In this document: positions 7,944 through 14,842 of the stretch, in pieces
How the letters are laid out: the number at the start of each line of letters is the position of its first letter
Position numbering within the stretch: position 1 is the stretch's first letter
Assembly (NCBI GenBank): GCA_025463545.1
Contig: JAODAR010000006.1
Coordinates: 1-50,344 of the forward strand
Direction of reading: 5' to 3'
Length of the DNA stretch: 50,344 nt
Origin: Microbacteriaceae bacterium
Lineage (GTDB): Bacteria; Actinomycetota; Actinomycetes; Actinomycetales; Microbacteriaceae
The notes under the pieces: model-generated
The model's database searches: none
Told to the model about the DNA's origin: nothing
What the model saw: the letters and a program-made list of their open reading frames with translations, nothing else
Program-made: the position numbers and the translations under genes

Positions 7944-8848
7944 GTCCCGGCATCCGATCTCGGCGGCTCGGTACGGTGCTGGTTGCCGCGCTCGCGCTCG
8001 GTGGCTGCAGTTCCCCGCCACCGACCCCGACGCCGACCCCCACCGTGGATTCGCATGCAACCCGCAACCTGGTTTATGACACGGCGTCGGGGCAGAAGCT
8101 GAAGTTGAACGCCTGCCTGCCGCACAGTGACGTGGCCACCCCCGCGGTGATCCTGCTGCACGGCGGCGGATTCAAGTCCGGCGGCAAGGAATCGATGATG
8201 GGCATCTGCCGGGCGCTGGCCGCGAGCGGTTTCGCTGCGTTCAGCATCGACTACCGGCTGATGCCGAAATACCAATACCCGGCGCAGGTTGACGACGTGA
8301 AGGCTGCGATTGCCTGGCTGCGGGTGCCGGCGCAGGTGAAACGGTTCGAACTCGATCCGGCTCGCGTTGCGCTGTACGGCAGCTCGGCTGGTGCCATCAT
8401 CGCCGCGACCCAGGGCACAGCCGGCGAAGGCCGCTGGGCGACGGGCGACAAGAAGACCCAGGGCCGGGTGGCCGCGGTCGTCGCGCTCTCGCCCGCGGTC
8501 GACCTCACCGCGGCGGGGCTCAAGCTGGGAAAACCCGGCGCCACGGAGATCCAGCTGATCCTCGCGTACCTCGGGTGCCGGTCTGTCGAGAGCTGCCCGG
8601 ATGCCCGCGCCGCGTCGCCGCTGTACGCAGTCGACCCGACAGACCCGCCGTTCTACATCGCTGCCTCGACCAGTGAGATCGTCCCGGCCCAGCAGGCCCA
8701 GGCCATGGCCGCAGCGCTCACGAAAGCCGGAGTGCCGGTCGCCCTCGACGTGAAACCCGGATCAAAACATGCGATTTCATTGCTCGACACCGGCACGAAC
8801 GCCGCGATCACCACCTTCCTGCACAAGCAGTTGGACGCCACGCACTGA
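7940..8848 (+). CDS. Lipoprotein alpha/beta hydrolase (esterase)
   Basis: 302 aa. The GTG at 7940 is chosen: it overlaps the preceding stop (GTGA) and places a clean lipoprotein signal at the N-terminus, with lipobox LALGGC and Cys23. A Pro/Thr linker follows. Hydrolase features are the oxyanion-hole HGGG (74-77), the nucleophile elbow GSSAG with Ser149, and His277 near the end; the acid is likely in the DPPFYIAAS-EIVP region. The family is the hormone-sensitive lipase/BD-FAE type. Anchored outside the membrane beside an acyltransferase, it probably removes or edits acyl groups on the polymer. The frame is open further upstream but only as a shadow inside the acyltransferase. Confidence 0.85.
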   Translation: MSPGIRSRRLGTVLVAALALGGCSSPPPTPTPTPTVDSHATRNLVYDTASGQKLKLNACLPHSDVATPAVILLHGGGFKSGGKESMMGICRALAASGFAAFSIDYRLMPKYQYPAQVDDVKAAIAWLRVPAQVKRFELDPARVALYGSSAGAIIAATQGTAGEGRWATGDKKTQGRVAAVVALSPAVDLTAAGLKLGKPGATEIQLILAYLGCRSVESCPDARAASPLYAVDPTDPPFYIAASTSEIVPAQQAQAMAAALTKAGVPVALDVKPGSKHAISLLDTGTNAAITTFLHKQLDATH

Positions 8849-8857
8849 GCGGCCGGC

Positions 8858-8889
8858 ATGTTTCGGATTCATGACACGCATCGAAACAT
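8858..8889. promoter_or_regulatory. 8-bp perfect inverted repeat with 16-nt spacer upstream of the Wzz/kinase gene
   Basis: ATGTTTCG at 8858-8865 pairs exactly with CGAAACAT at 8882-8889. It sits just after the esterase stop and about 70 bp before the kinase start in the only sizeable gap (111 bp) of the operon. It could be a regulator site or a weak hairpin; no T-run follows, so a simple terminator is less likely. A second small ACCCC/GGGGT hairpin follows at about 8909-8926. Confidence 0.45.
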
Positions 8890-8959
8890 CTGCGCTCAGG
8901 GGCTTACGGGACCCCCGCGCAGGGGTGTTGAATAAAGCTCGACATAAAAGGGGCGGCAT

Positions 8960-10561
8960 GTGGACCTGAGAAAACTCATTCGTATCCTGCGGAAAAGCTG
9001 GATCCTCATACTGGCATTCGCGCTGCTCGGCCTGGCCGGCGGCGCGATCGCATCTCTCGTGATGCCGGTGCAATACGCGTCGTCGACGAAGTTGTTCGTC
9101 ACGGTGGTCATCGCGCCCGGCTCCACCACGGGTGACCTCGTGCAGGGTAATAACTTCACCGCACAAAAAGTCGCCTCCTACGTCGGAGTGGTCACCAGTC
9201 CCCGGGTCCTCGACCCGGTAATCTCCGAGTTGAAGCTCGACACCAGCGCGGAGGACCTGGCTCGCCAGGTGACTGCCACGGTCGAGCCGCTCTCGGTCGT
9301 GATCGAGATCGCGGCACTGGCAGACACCCCGGCTGCCGCCGCGGATCTCTCCAGCGCCGTGGCCTCCAGCTTCTCGAACGTCGTCGTCAACCAGTTGGAG
9401 AAGCCGGTCGACGGCAGCGCAAGCCCGGTCAAGGTGGAGGTACTGCAGCCCGCGGTGGCACCGAAGAACCCCGCCCAGCCGATTGTGTTGCTGAATCTCG
9501 CCCTGGGACTGGCCATCGGCCTGGTGATCGGTCTCGTCGTGGCGCTGGTGATCGGATTCTCCGATCGCCGCATCCACAACCGGGCAGACCTCGTCCGCGT
9601 CGCCGGGCTTCCGGTTCTCGGTGGAATCATCACCGACCCGCGCGCCCGGCGCCGGCCGTTGATCGGCACCGAGAACGCGCGCGGCATGCGGGCGGAGGCT
9701 TTCCGAACCTTGCGTACCAACCTGACGTCCGTCGGCGCGCCCGGCCCGGCCCGCACTTCCTTGGCCAGGGGCCCGTTGGTGCGCAGTCTCCTCATCACGT
9801 CATCGGTGGTTCGCGAGGGCAAGACGACCACGGTACTGAACCTGGCCATCGTGCTCGCCGAGAGCGGGGCATCCGTTGTCGTGGTTGACGCCGATCTGCG
9901 CTCGCCCCGCATCGCCCGCTACCTGGGCGTCGCTGACACAGCCGGCCTCACCGACGTGCTGGCCGGGAACGCAACCCTGGATGACGCGCTGCAGTCGTGG
10001 GGCAGGAGCGGCGCTCGCAGCCGCGGCAACCTGTGCGTGCTGCCGGCTGGGCAGATTCCGCCGAATCCGAGCGACCTGCTCGGCTCCGACGCAATGGCCG
10101 ACCTGCTCGAGACTCTAACCGGGCGGTTCGACTACGTCCTGGTCGACTCGCCACCGGTGCTGCCGGTCACGGATGCCGCGCTCCTCAGCCGGCTCACGGC
10201 CGGCACGCTGCTCGTGGTCGGCTCCGGACGGGTGAAGGACACCGAGGTGTCGGCGGCCCTCGAAGCCCTGGGGGCAGTCGGCACAGTGCCGCTCGGCGTC
10301 GTGCTGACCATGCTGCCGAGCCGCGGGCCGGACGCGGGTGTCGGCGGCTATGCGCTGAAAGAAGACACTGTCGAGCCAGAGTCGAGGGCAGTTCCGGCCA
10401 CCGGGCGGGAGAGTGCGCCGACGGCGCGCGATGAAGTCGCAGCGGTGGCGACCGGTTCGCACGCGTCTCGGGCCTACGGCGCTCGGTCGTCGGCGTCGGC
10501 TGGCTCGCCGGCGGACTCCCCGGCGGACGACTCCGTCGCCGTTCCGGAACCGCGGATCTGA
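8960..10561 (+). CDS. Wzz-type chain-length protein fused to bacterial tyrosine kinase (BY-kinase)
   Basis: 533 aa. The GTG start at 8960 follows an AAAGGGG ribosome site. Residues 1-200 are a Wzz/Cps periplasmic domain between two membrane helices (about 14-36 and 174-200). The cytosolic kinase has Walker A SSVVREGKTT (281-290), Walker A' VVVVDADLR (305-313) and Walker B VLVDSPP (393-399). After about residue 450 comes a Ser/Ala-rich tail with only two tyrosines (in GGYAL and RAYGAR), so the usual C-terminal Tyr cluster is poor. Such proteins control polymerisation and export of Wzy-dependent polysaccharide, consistent with the flippase and ligase in the facing operon. It begins the main part of the plus-strand operon. 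Confidence 0.93.
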   Translation: MDLRKLIRILRKSWILILAFALLGLAGGAIASLVMPVQYASSTKLFVTVVIAPGSTTGDLVQGNNFTAQKVASYVGVVTSPRVLDPVISELKLDTSAEDLARQVTATVEPLSVVIEIAALADTPAAAADLSSAVASSFSNVVVNQLEKPVDGSASPVKVEVLQPAVAPKNPAQPIVLLNLALGLAIGLVIGLVVALVIGFSDRRIHNRADLVRVAGLPVLGGIITDPRARRRPLIGTENARGMRAEAFRTLRTNLTSVGAPGPARTSLARGPLVRSLLITSSVVREGKTTTVLNLAIVLAESGASVVVVDADLRSPRIARYLGVADTAGLTDVLAGNATLDDALQSWGRSGARSRGNLCVLPAGQIPPNPSDLLGSDAMADLLETLTGRFDYVLVDSPPVLPVTDAALLSRLTAGTLLVVGSGRVKDTEVSAALEALGAVGTVPLGVVLTMLPSRGPDAGVGGYALKEDTVEPESRAVPATGRESAPTARDEVAAVATGSHASRAYGARSSASAGSPADSPADDSVAVPEPRI

Positions 10562-10591
10562 CTTCCGGGAGGCTGAGCAGCATGGCACACG

Positions 10592-11527
10592 ATGGCTAGG
10601 CGCACGGAGCAGGAGAACCCGCCGGAACGCCGCGTCTGGCCGCGGGTGCTGATCGGCGTGCTGGTCTTCGCGGTAGCCGCGCTGGTCGTCGGCACGCTCG
10701 CCTCCACCCGGGTCGATGCGCCGGCTAGTTCTGAGCCGTACACGCCGTCGCCGCTGGTGGCGCCGACTCCCCAGCCCACGGCATCCGTCACCAAGCACCC
10801 CGCGCCCACCCGCGTGCTGCTCGCCCTGAGTGCCACGGCTGCGTGGCGGGCGCCGGTCGGCTCGTGTCCGGGCACGCCGGTGACACTGGAATACACCACG
10901 GATGCCGGTGCTACCTGGAAACCGTCGACCTCGGCCGGCACTCTGGGCGCCACGTCCGTGCTCGACCTTGAGCGCGGGTTGAACGGCGCTGTCACAGCCG
11001 TCGGCCAGATCCCCGACGCGTGCGCGCCACAGCAGCTCACCACGATTTCGCGGGCTGACAAGTGGCACCCGGTGGACGGGCCGGTCGTCTCGTGGTTCGT
11101 GGTGCCCGGCAGCCCGGCCAGCATCAACACTCCGGCCGGCGCCCTGCCAACACCGTGCGCCGCGGTCAACAGCGTGCTGGCGCCAACCGCGGTGAACGTC
11201 GCGGTGCTCTGCGACGACGAGCGGTTGTTCCGCTCGCAGGATGCCGGCAAGACCTGGGACGGTGGCTTGTGGGTGCCCGGCGGGATGAGCCTGGGCGGCA
11301 CCAAGCAGGGGTACATCGTGGCCGCAGTCGGCACACCGATGTGCACCGGCGTGCAACTGGAAATCTTCTCGCCCAAGGCCGCGCCGCGTGACCGGTCCTC
11401 GGCCGGCTGCCACGCGACCAGCGCTGATCTCGGCACCGTGCAGGTGGCCGTTGGAGCTGACACCGTGTGGCTGTGGGTCGGCGACGAAATCAAACCCTTG
11501 ACCCGTGATGGAACGACCTGGAAATAG
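10592..11527 (+). CDS. Membrane-anchored exported protein with Asp-box (BNR-like) repeats
   Basis: 311 aa. A basic N-terminus and one membrane helix (about 19-40) are followed by a Pro/Thr-rich linker (48-70) and an extracytoplasmic domain. That domain contains two Asp-box-like motifs, TTDAGATWKPS and SQDAGKTWDGG, of the sort found on beta-propeller blades in sialidases and photosystem assembly factors. No catalytic set of a sialidase is visible. It lies between the kinase and the glycosyltransferase in the operon (30 bp and 39 bp gaps), so a role in polymer binding or assembly outside the membrane is inferred. I do not recognise a named family. Confidence 0.7.
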   Translation: MARRTEQENPPERRVWPRVLIGVLVFAVAALVVGTLASTRVDAPASSEPYTPSPLVAPTPQPTASVTKHPAPTRVLLALSATAAWRAPVGSCPGTPVTLEYTTDAGATWKPSTSAGTLGATSVLDLERGLNGAVTAVGQIPDACAPQQLTTISRADKWHPVDGPVVSWFVVPGSPASINTPAGALPTPCAAVNSVLAPTAVNVAVLCDDERLFRSQDAGKTWDGGLWVPGGMSLGGTKQGYIVAAVGTPMCTGVQLEIFSPKAAPRDRSSAGCHATSADLGTVQVAVGADTVWLWVGDEIKPLTRDGTTWK

Positions 11528-11566
11528 CCCGACCGCACCCCTCGCAACCCGAACGCCGAGGAAACA

Positions 11567-12526
11567 ATGGACAACACCGATCCGCCCGCACTACGCAAGC
11601 TGTTGCTCGTCGCATCGACGGGTGGCCATGTCGCCGAACTGGCACGCCTCGCGCCGGGACTGGGAGCAGCGCAGAACTCGCTCTGGGTCACCTTCGATTC
11701 GGCGCAGACCCGTTCCTTGCTGGCGGGGCAAAGGCGGGTGTTCGTGCCCTACGTGCGTCCACGAGACATCCGCGGCGTGGTGCGTACGAGCTGGATCATC
11801 GAACGGCTACTGCGGCGGGAGCACTTCGACGGCGTCGCCAGCACGGGCTCGGCGATCGCGGTCTCCGCACTCCCACTGGCGGCGGCGCAGGGCATCCCCA
11901 GCCTCTACATCGAGAGCGTCTCCCGCGTTGAGGGCCCGTCGCTGAGCGGGCGCATCCTCGCAGCCAGCCGGATAGTGGAAATGCACACGCAGCATCAGTC
12001 ATGGGCGCAGGGACGCTGGCACATGCACCAGAGCGTGTTCGATACGTTCCGCAGCCTTCCGAAGGACCCGGCCGAACGACCGAGCCTCTTCGTCACCCTC
12101 GGCACCATCGAGGGGTACCGGTTCGACGCCATGGTGGATGCGGTGCTGGCCACCGGGCTGGCCGACGAGCGCACGGTCTGGCAACTCGGGTACACCACCG
12201 GACGGCACGACCTGCCAGGGCGGGTGTACGGGCAGATGCTCTTCGACGACTTCCATGACGCCGCGGAGAACGCGGACGTCGTGATCACCCACGCCGGCGT
12301 GGGAAGCATGCTGTCCTTCCTCGAGGCCGGCATCTACCCGGTGCTGGTGACCAGGCGGAAGGCCAGGGGCGAGCATGTGGACGACCACCAGCTTCAGATC
12401 GCCGAACTCGCGTCGGAACTTGGTGTGGTCGAGGCCGTCGACGCGCCTGACCTCAACGCCGAGGTCGTCTATGCGGCGGCCCGGCGGCGCGTGGATCGTA
12501 CCCTGCCGGTCGGCCTGGGGCGGTGA
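11567..12526 (+). CDS. Fused Alg14/Alg13-type glycosyltransferase (GT28 C-terminal domain)
   Basis: 319 aa. The N-terminal half begins KLLLVASTGGHVAEL and contains GVASTGSAIAVSALPLA, as in Alg14/PssD membrane-recruiting subunits. The C-terminal half begins near residue 165 with LFVTLGTIEGYRFD and includes DVVITHAGVGSMLSFLEAG, the sugar-nucleotide binding part of Alg13/PssE (GT28). In many bacteria these are two proteins (for example PssD/PssE or CpsF/CpsG); here one chain carries both, so it should be a complete transferase. It is the first cytosolic sugar transferase of the plus-strand operon, and its stop lies 4 bp before the next start. Confidence 0.88.
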   Translation: MDNTDPPALRKLLLVASTGGHVAELARLAPGLGAAQNSLWVTFDSAQTRSLLAGQRRVFVPYVRPRDIRGVVRTSWIIERLLRREHFDGVASTGSAIAVSALPLAAAQGIPSLYIESVSRVEGPSLSGRILAASRIVEMHTQHQSWAQGRWHMHQSVFDTFRSLPKDPAERPSLFVTLGTIEGYRFDAMVDAVLATGLADERTVWQLGYTTGRHDLPGRVYGQMLFDDFHDAAENADVVITHAGVGSMLSFLEAGIYPVLVTRRKARGEHVDDHQLQIAELASELGVVEAVDAPDLNAEVVYAAARRRVDRTLPVGLGR

Positions 12527-12530
12527 CGCG

Positions 12531-13724
12531 GTGGACATCTTCGTTCCCGGGCGGGGGCAATACGAGAACATCGGCGACGTGCTGCTGCGCCGGCATCTGC
12601 TCGACTGGCTGCGACCGTGTGGCCGGCTGCATGTGTACGTGGGGCGGTCGCCCCAGGGTTTCGACGAGGGCTTGGGCCTGCAGCCGGGAGATGTTCGGTA
12701 TCGCTCGTTCATGCGCTGGTACCTGGCCGGGCTGGCCAGTGCCGCGCGCGGGCGGGCGTCCTACGTTTTCAAGCCCGGCGAGATCCAGCTGACGCTAATC
12801 GGCATGAAGGAGCACCTCTCGATGCTGCCGTTGGTCGCCCTGATCCGGGCGCGCGGGGGAGCGGTGGCGCGGGTCGGTGCCGGGAGCCGCAGCTTCGCCG
12901 GGCTGCCCGGGTTGCCCGGGTTGCTGAGGCCGCGTGGGCTGCCACGGATGCTGATCCGTCCGTCGATCGCGCTGTCGAACCTGTCGCTGTGGCGGGATGC
13001 CGAGACGGCCCGGTACCTCGGCGGAGGGGTGGTGCCCGATCTGGGGTTCGGCGAGGGGACACCGGCGCCGGCACAGCGCGATTATGGTTTCACGCGGCCC
13101 GGTTTCACGCGGCCCGGTTTCATGCACCGCGACGTGCTCGTGGTGTCGATGCGGTCGGACCTGGGCGAACGCCCGGACCCGCCACTCGAATGGCTGGAGG
13201 CGATCAAGCTGGTCGCCGAGCGGCAGGGGCTTGAGATCTGGACCGTCACCCAGGTGCACGTCGACGACGAGCGGTCGCAACGCCTCGCATCCGTCTTGGG
13301 CGCGCGGACCCTGCCCTGGGACGGCCTCGGCCACGACCAGCAGGAGGCGCGGTTGCGGTCGCTGTACCAACGGGCGGCGCTGGTGGTGAGCGACCGGTTG
13401 CACGTGCTGATCGCGGCGTTCACCGAGGGCGCGGTGCCGGCGGGACTGGTGCTCGACTCGTCGGACAAGATCGCCCGGCACTTCGCGGCCGCCGGAATCC
13501 ACGACGTCAGCTTTCCGTCGGCCGAACTCCGGACGGCGGAGCTGGTCTCCAGGCTGGAGAACCTCCTCGGCCGCCGGCGGATGCTGCTTGAACAGCTCGA
13601 GCGGGCTCGCGTCGAGCTCGAGGCGGCCGGGGCGCAGTTGGCGCTGGTGCTGCGCGGGGCGGAAGCACCGGTCACCGCCGCATCGGCCGGTGCCGTTTAC
13701 GCGCACGAAGGCTCCGGCGCGTGA
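12531..13724 (+). CDS. Polysaccharide pyruvyl transferase family protein (copy 1)
   Basis: 397 aa from the GTG at 12531, just after the preceding stop; the frame is open upstream only as a shadow of the neighbour. The N-terminal VPGRGQYENIGDVLLRRHLL and later SDRLHVLIAAFTEGAVPAG blocks are typical of the PS_pyruv_trans (CsaB/WcaK) family. These enzymes move pyruvate from PEP to a sugar as a ketal, adding negative charge. Start and stop overlap with the next gene (GTGA). A 15-bp repeat at 13086-13122 inserts GFTRP pentapeptides mid-protein. Two further homologues lie in the facing operon. Confidence 0.85.
   Translation: MDIFVPGRGQYENIGDVLLRRHLLDWLRPCGRLHVYVGRSPQGFDEGLGLQPGDVRYRSFMRWYLAGLASAARGRASYVFKPGEIQLTLIGMKEHLSMLPLVALIRARGGAVARVGAGSRSFAGLPGLPGLLRPRGLPRMLIRPSIALSNLSLWRDAETARYLGGGVVPDLGFGEGTPAPAQRDYGFTRPGFTRPGFMHRDVLVVSMRSDLGERPDPPLEWLEAIKLVAERQGLEIWTVTQVHVDDERSQRLASVLGARTLPWDGLGHDQQEARLRSLYQRAALVVSDRLHVLIAAFTEGAVPAGLVLDSSDKIARHFAAAGIHDVSFPSAELRTAELVSRLENLLGRRRMLLEQLERARVELEAAGAQLALVLRGAEAPVTAASAGAVYAHEGSGA
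13086..13122 (+). repeat. 15-bp in-frame tandem repeat, 2.5 copies
   Basis: Units at 13086-13100 and 13101-13115 are identical and a partial third starts at 13116. They encode GFTRP repeats inside the pyruvyltransferase. Confidence 0.9.
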
Positions 13725-14836
13725 ACCGGTTGGTCGCCGTTCACGTCGGCCGGCACGGCGAGGTCGCCGGTGGCATGACGCAGGTCGTCAACGGGTACCT
13801 CGGCTGGACATTCGCCGACTTCGACACTCGCGCGATCTCATCACGTGACGGAAGCACCGGCATCCGTGCGCTGTGGCTGTCGGCGCGGGCGGCCGATCGT
13901 CTCCTCCGCCTGCGCGGCCGCGACCGGACCGTCGTCGTCGTGCACCTCTCCGAACGCGGCTCATTCGTGCGCGAAGGAGCGTTGCTGCTTCTGGCCCGCG
14001 CCCGGGGATTCGCCACGGTCGCGCACCTGCACGGAAGTGAATTCCGCCCGTTCGCTGATGCCCACCCGCGTCTGGTCGGGCGAGTGCTCCGCGCTGCGAC
14101 ACTGCTGATCTCGCTCTCCGACGACGCCACGTCCGTCGCCGGGCGATTCGTCCCGGCTGACGCCGTGGTGCTGGTCCCGAACGCCGTGGCGGCCGGCAGG
14201 GCTCAGGCGAAGGAGCAGCTGGTGGTGTTCGGGGGAGCGGTGAAGCGCAGGAAGGGCGTGGACGTGCTGGTCGGCGCATGGCAGGTGCTGAACGAACGGA
14301 TGCCCGGGCACGGCTGGCGGCTGGTGGTGGCGGGGCCGATCGTCGAGCCGCATCTGGTGCCCGGCACGCTCGAGAACGCCGAGTTCGCCGGTGCGCTGAA
14401 CCATACGGCACTGATGGACCTGCTCGACCGGTCGTCGCTGGCTGTACTTCCCTCGCGGGACGAAGCCATGCCGATGTTCCTGCTGGAGGCGATGGCGCGG
14501 TCAAACGCCGTCGTCTCGACGACGGTCGGCGGCATCCCGGCCGTCCTGGGGGATGGCGTCGGTGTGCTGGTCGAACCAGGCGACACGGATGCGCTGGCGG
14601 ACGCGCTCACGCGGGTGATATGCGACAGTGCCTTCCGTGCCGAGCTGGCAGAGCGCGCGCACGCCTCCTTCGAGGAGACCTATTCCACCGCCGCCGTGTT
14701 CCCGCGAGTGGAGGCCGTCTGGAAGGCGGCGCTGGAGCGAAAGGCATCGCCGCCACGTGGCATCCGCCGCACCCAGCGCCAGACCCGGCGTCGAACCCCC
14801 AGCCCCGGCAACACGCGTCGCGCGCTGCCGGGGTAG
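13721..14836 (+). CDS. Glycosyltransferase family 4
   Basis: 371 aa; GTG start overlapping the previous stop (GTGA). GT-B fold: an N-terminal acceptor domain with GEVAGGMTQVVNGYL and HLHGSEF, then FGGAVKRRKGVDVLVGAW (family-typical start of the donor domain) and LPSRDEAMPMFLLEAMARSNAVV, the E-x7-E donor-binding element. It transfers a sugar to the lipid-linked repeat unit in the cytosol. It is the last gene of the plus-strand operon and ends 6 bp before the convergent beta-helix gene. The C-terminal 30 residues are Arg/Pro-rich and overlap a hairpin at 14803-14833, so they may be non-conserved. Confidence 0.88.
   Translation: MNRLVAVHVGRHGEVAGGMTQVVNGYLGWTFADFDTRAISSRDGSTGIRALWLSARAADRLLRLRGRDRTVVVVHLSERGSFVREGALLLLARARGFATVAHLHGSEFRPFADAHPRLVGRVLRAATLLISLSDDATSVAGRFVPADAVVLVPNAVAAGRAQAKEQLVVFGGAVKRRKGVDVLVGAWQVLNERMPGHGWRLVVAGPIVEPHLVPGTLENAEFAGALNHTALMDLLDRSSLAVLPSRDEAMPMFLLEAMARSNAVVSTTVGGIPAVLGDGVGVLVEPGDTDALADALTRVICDSAFRAELAERAHASFEETYSTAAVFPRVEAVWKAALERKASPPRGIRRTQRQTRRRTPSPGNTRRALPG
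14803..14833. terminator. Hairpin at the meeting point of two convergent operons
   Basis: CCCCGGCA (14803-14810) pairs perfectly with TGCCGGGG (14826-14833) across a 15-nt loop. It overlaps the last codons of the GT4 gene and precedes the 6-bp gap to the beta-helix stop. The plus strand continues TAGTGCCTCTT with a weak T-content. It may act as a terminator in either direction. Confidence 0.45.
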
Positions 14837-14842
14837 TGCCTC

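Noticed and set aside
8909..8926. ACCCC/GGGGT hairpin as a Rho-independent terminator
   Set aside because: The stem is only 5 bp and no T-run follows.
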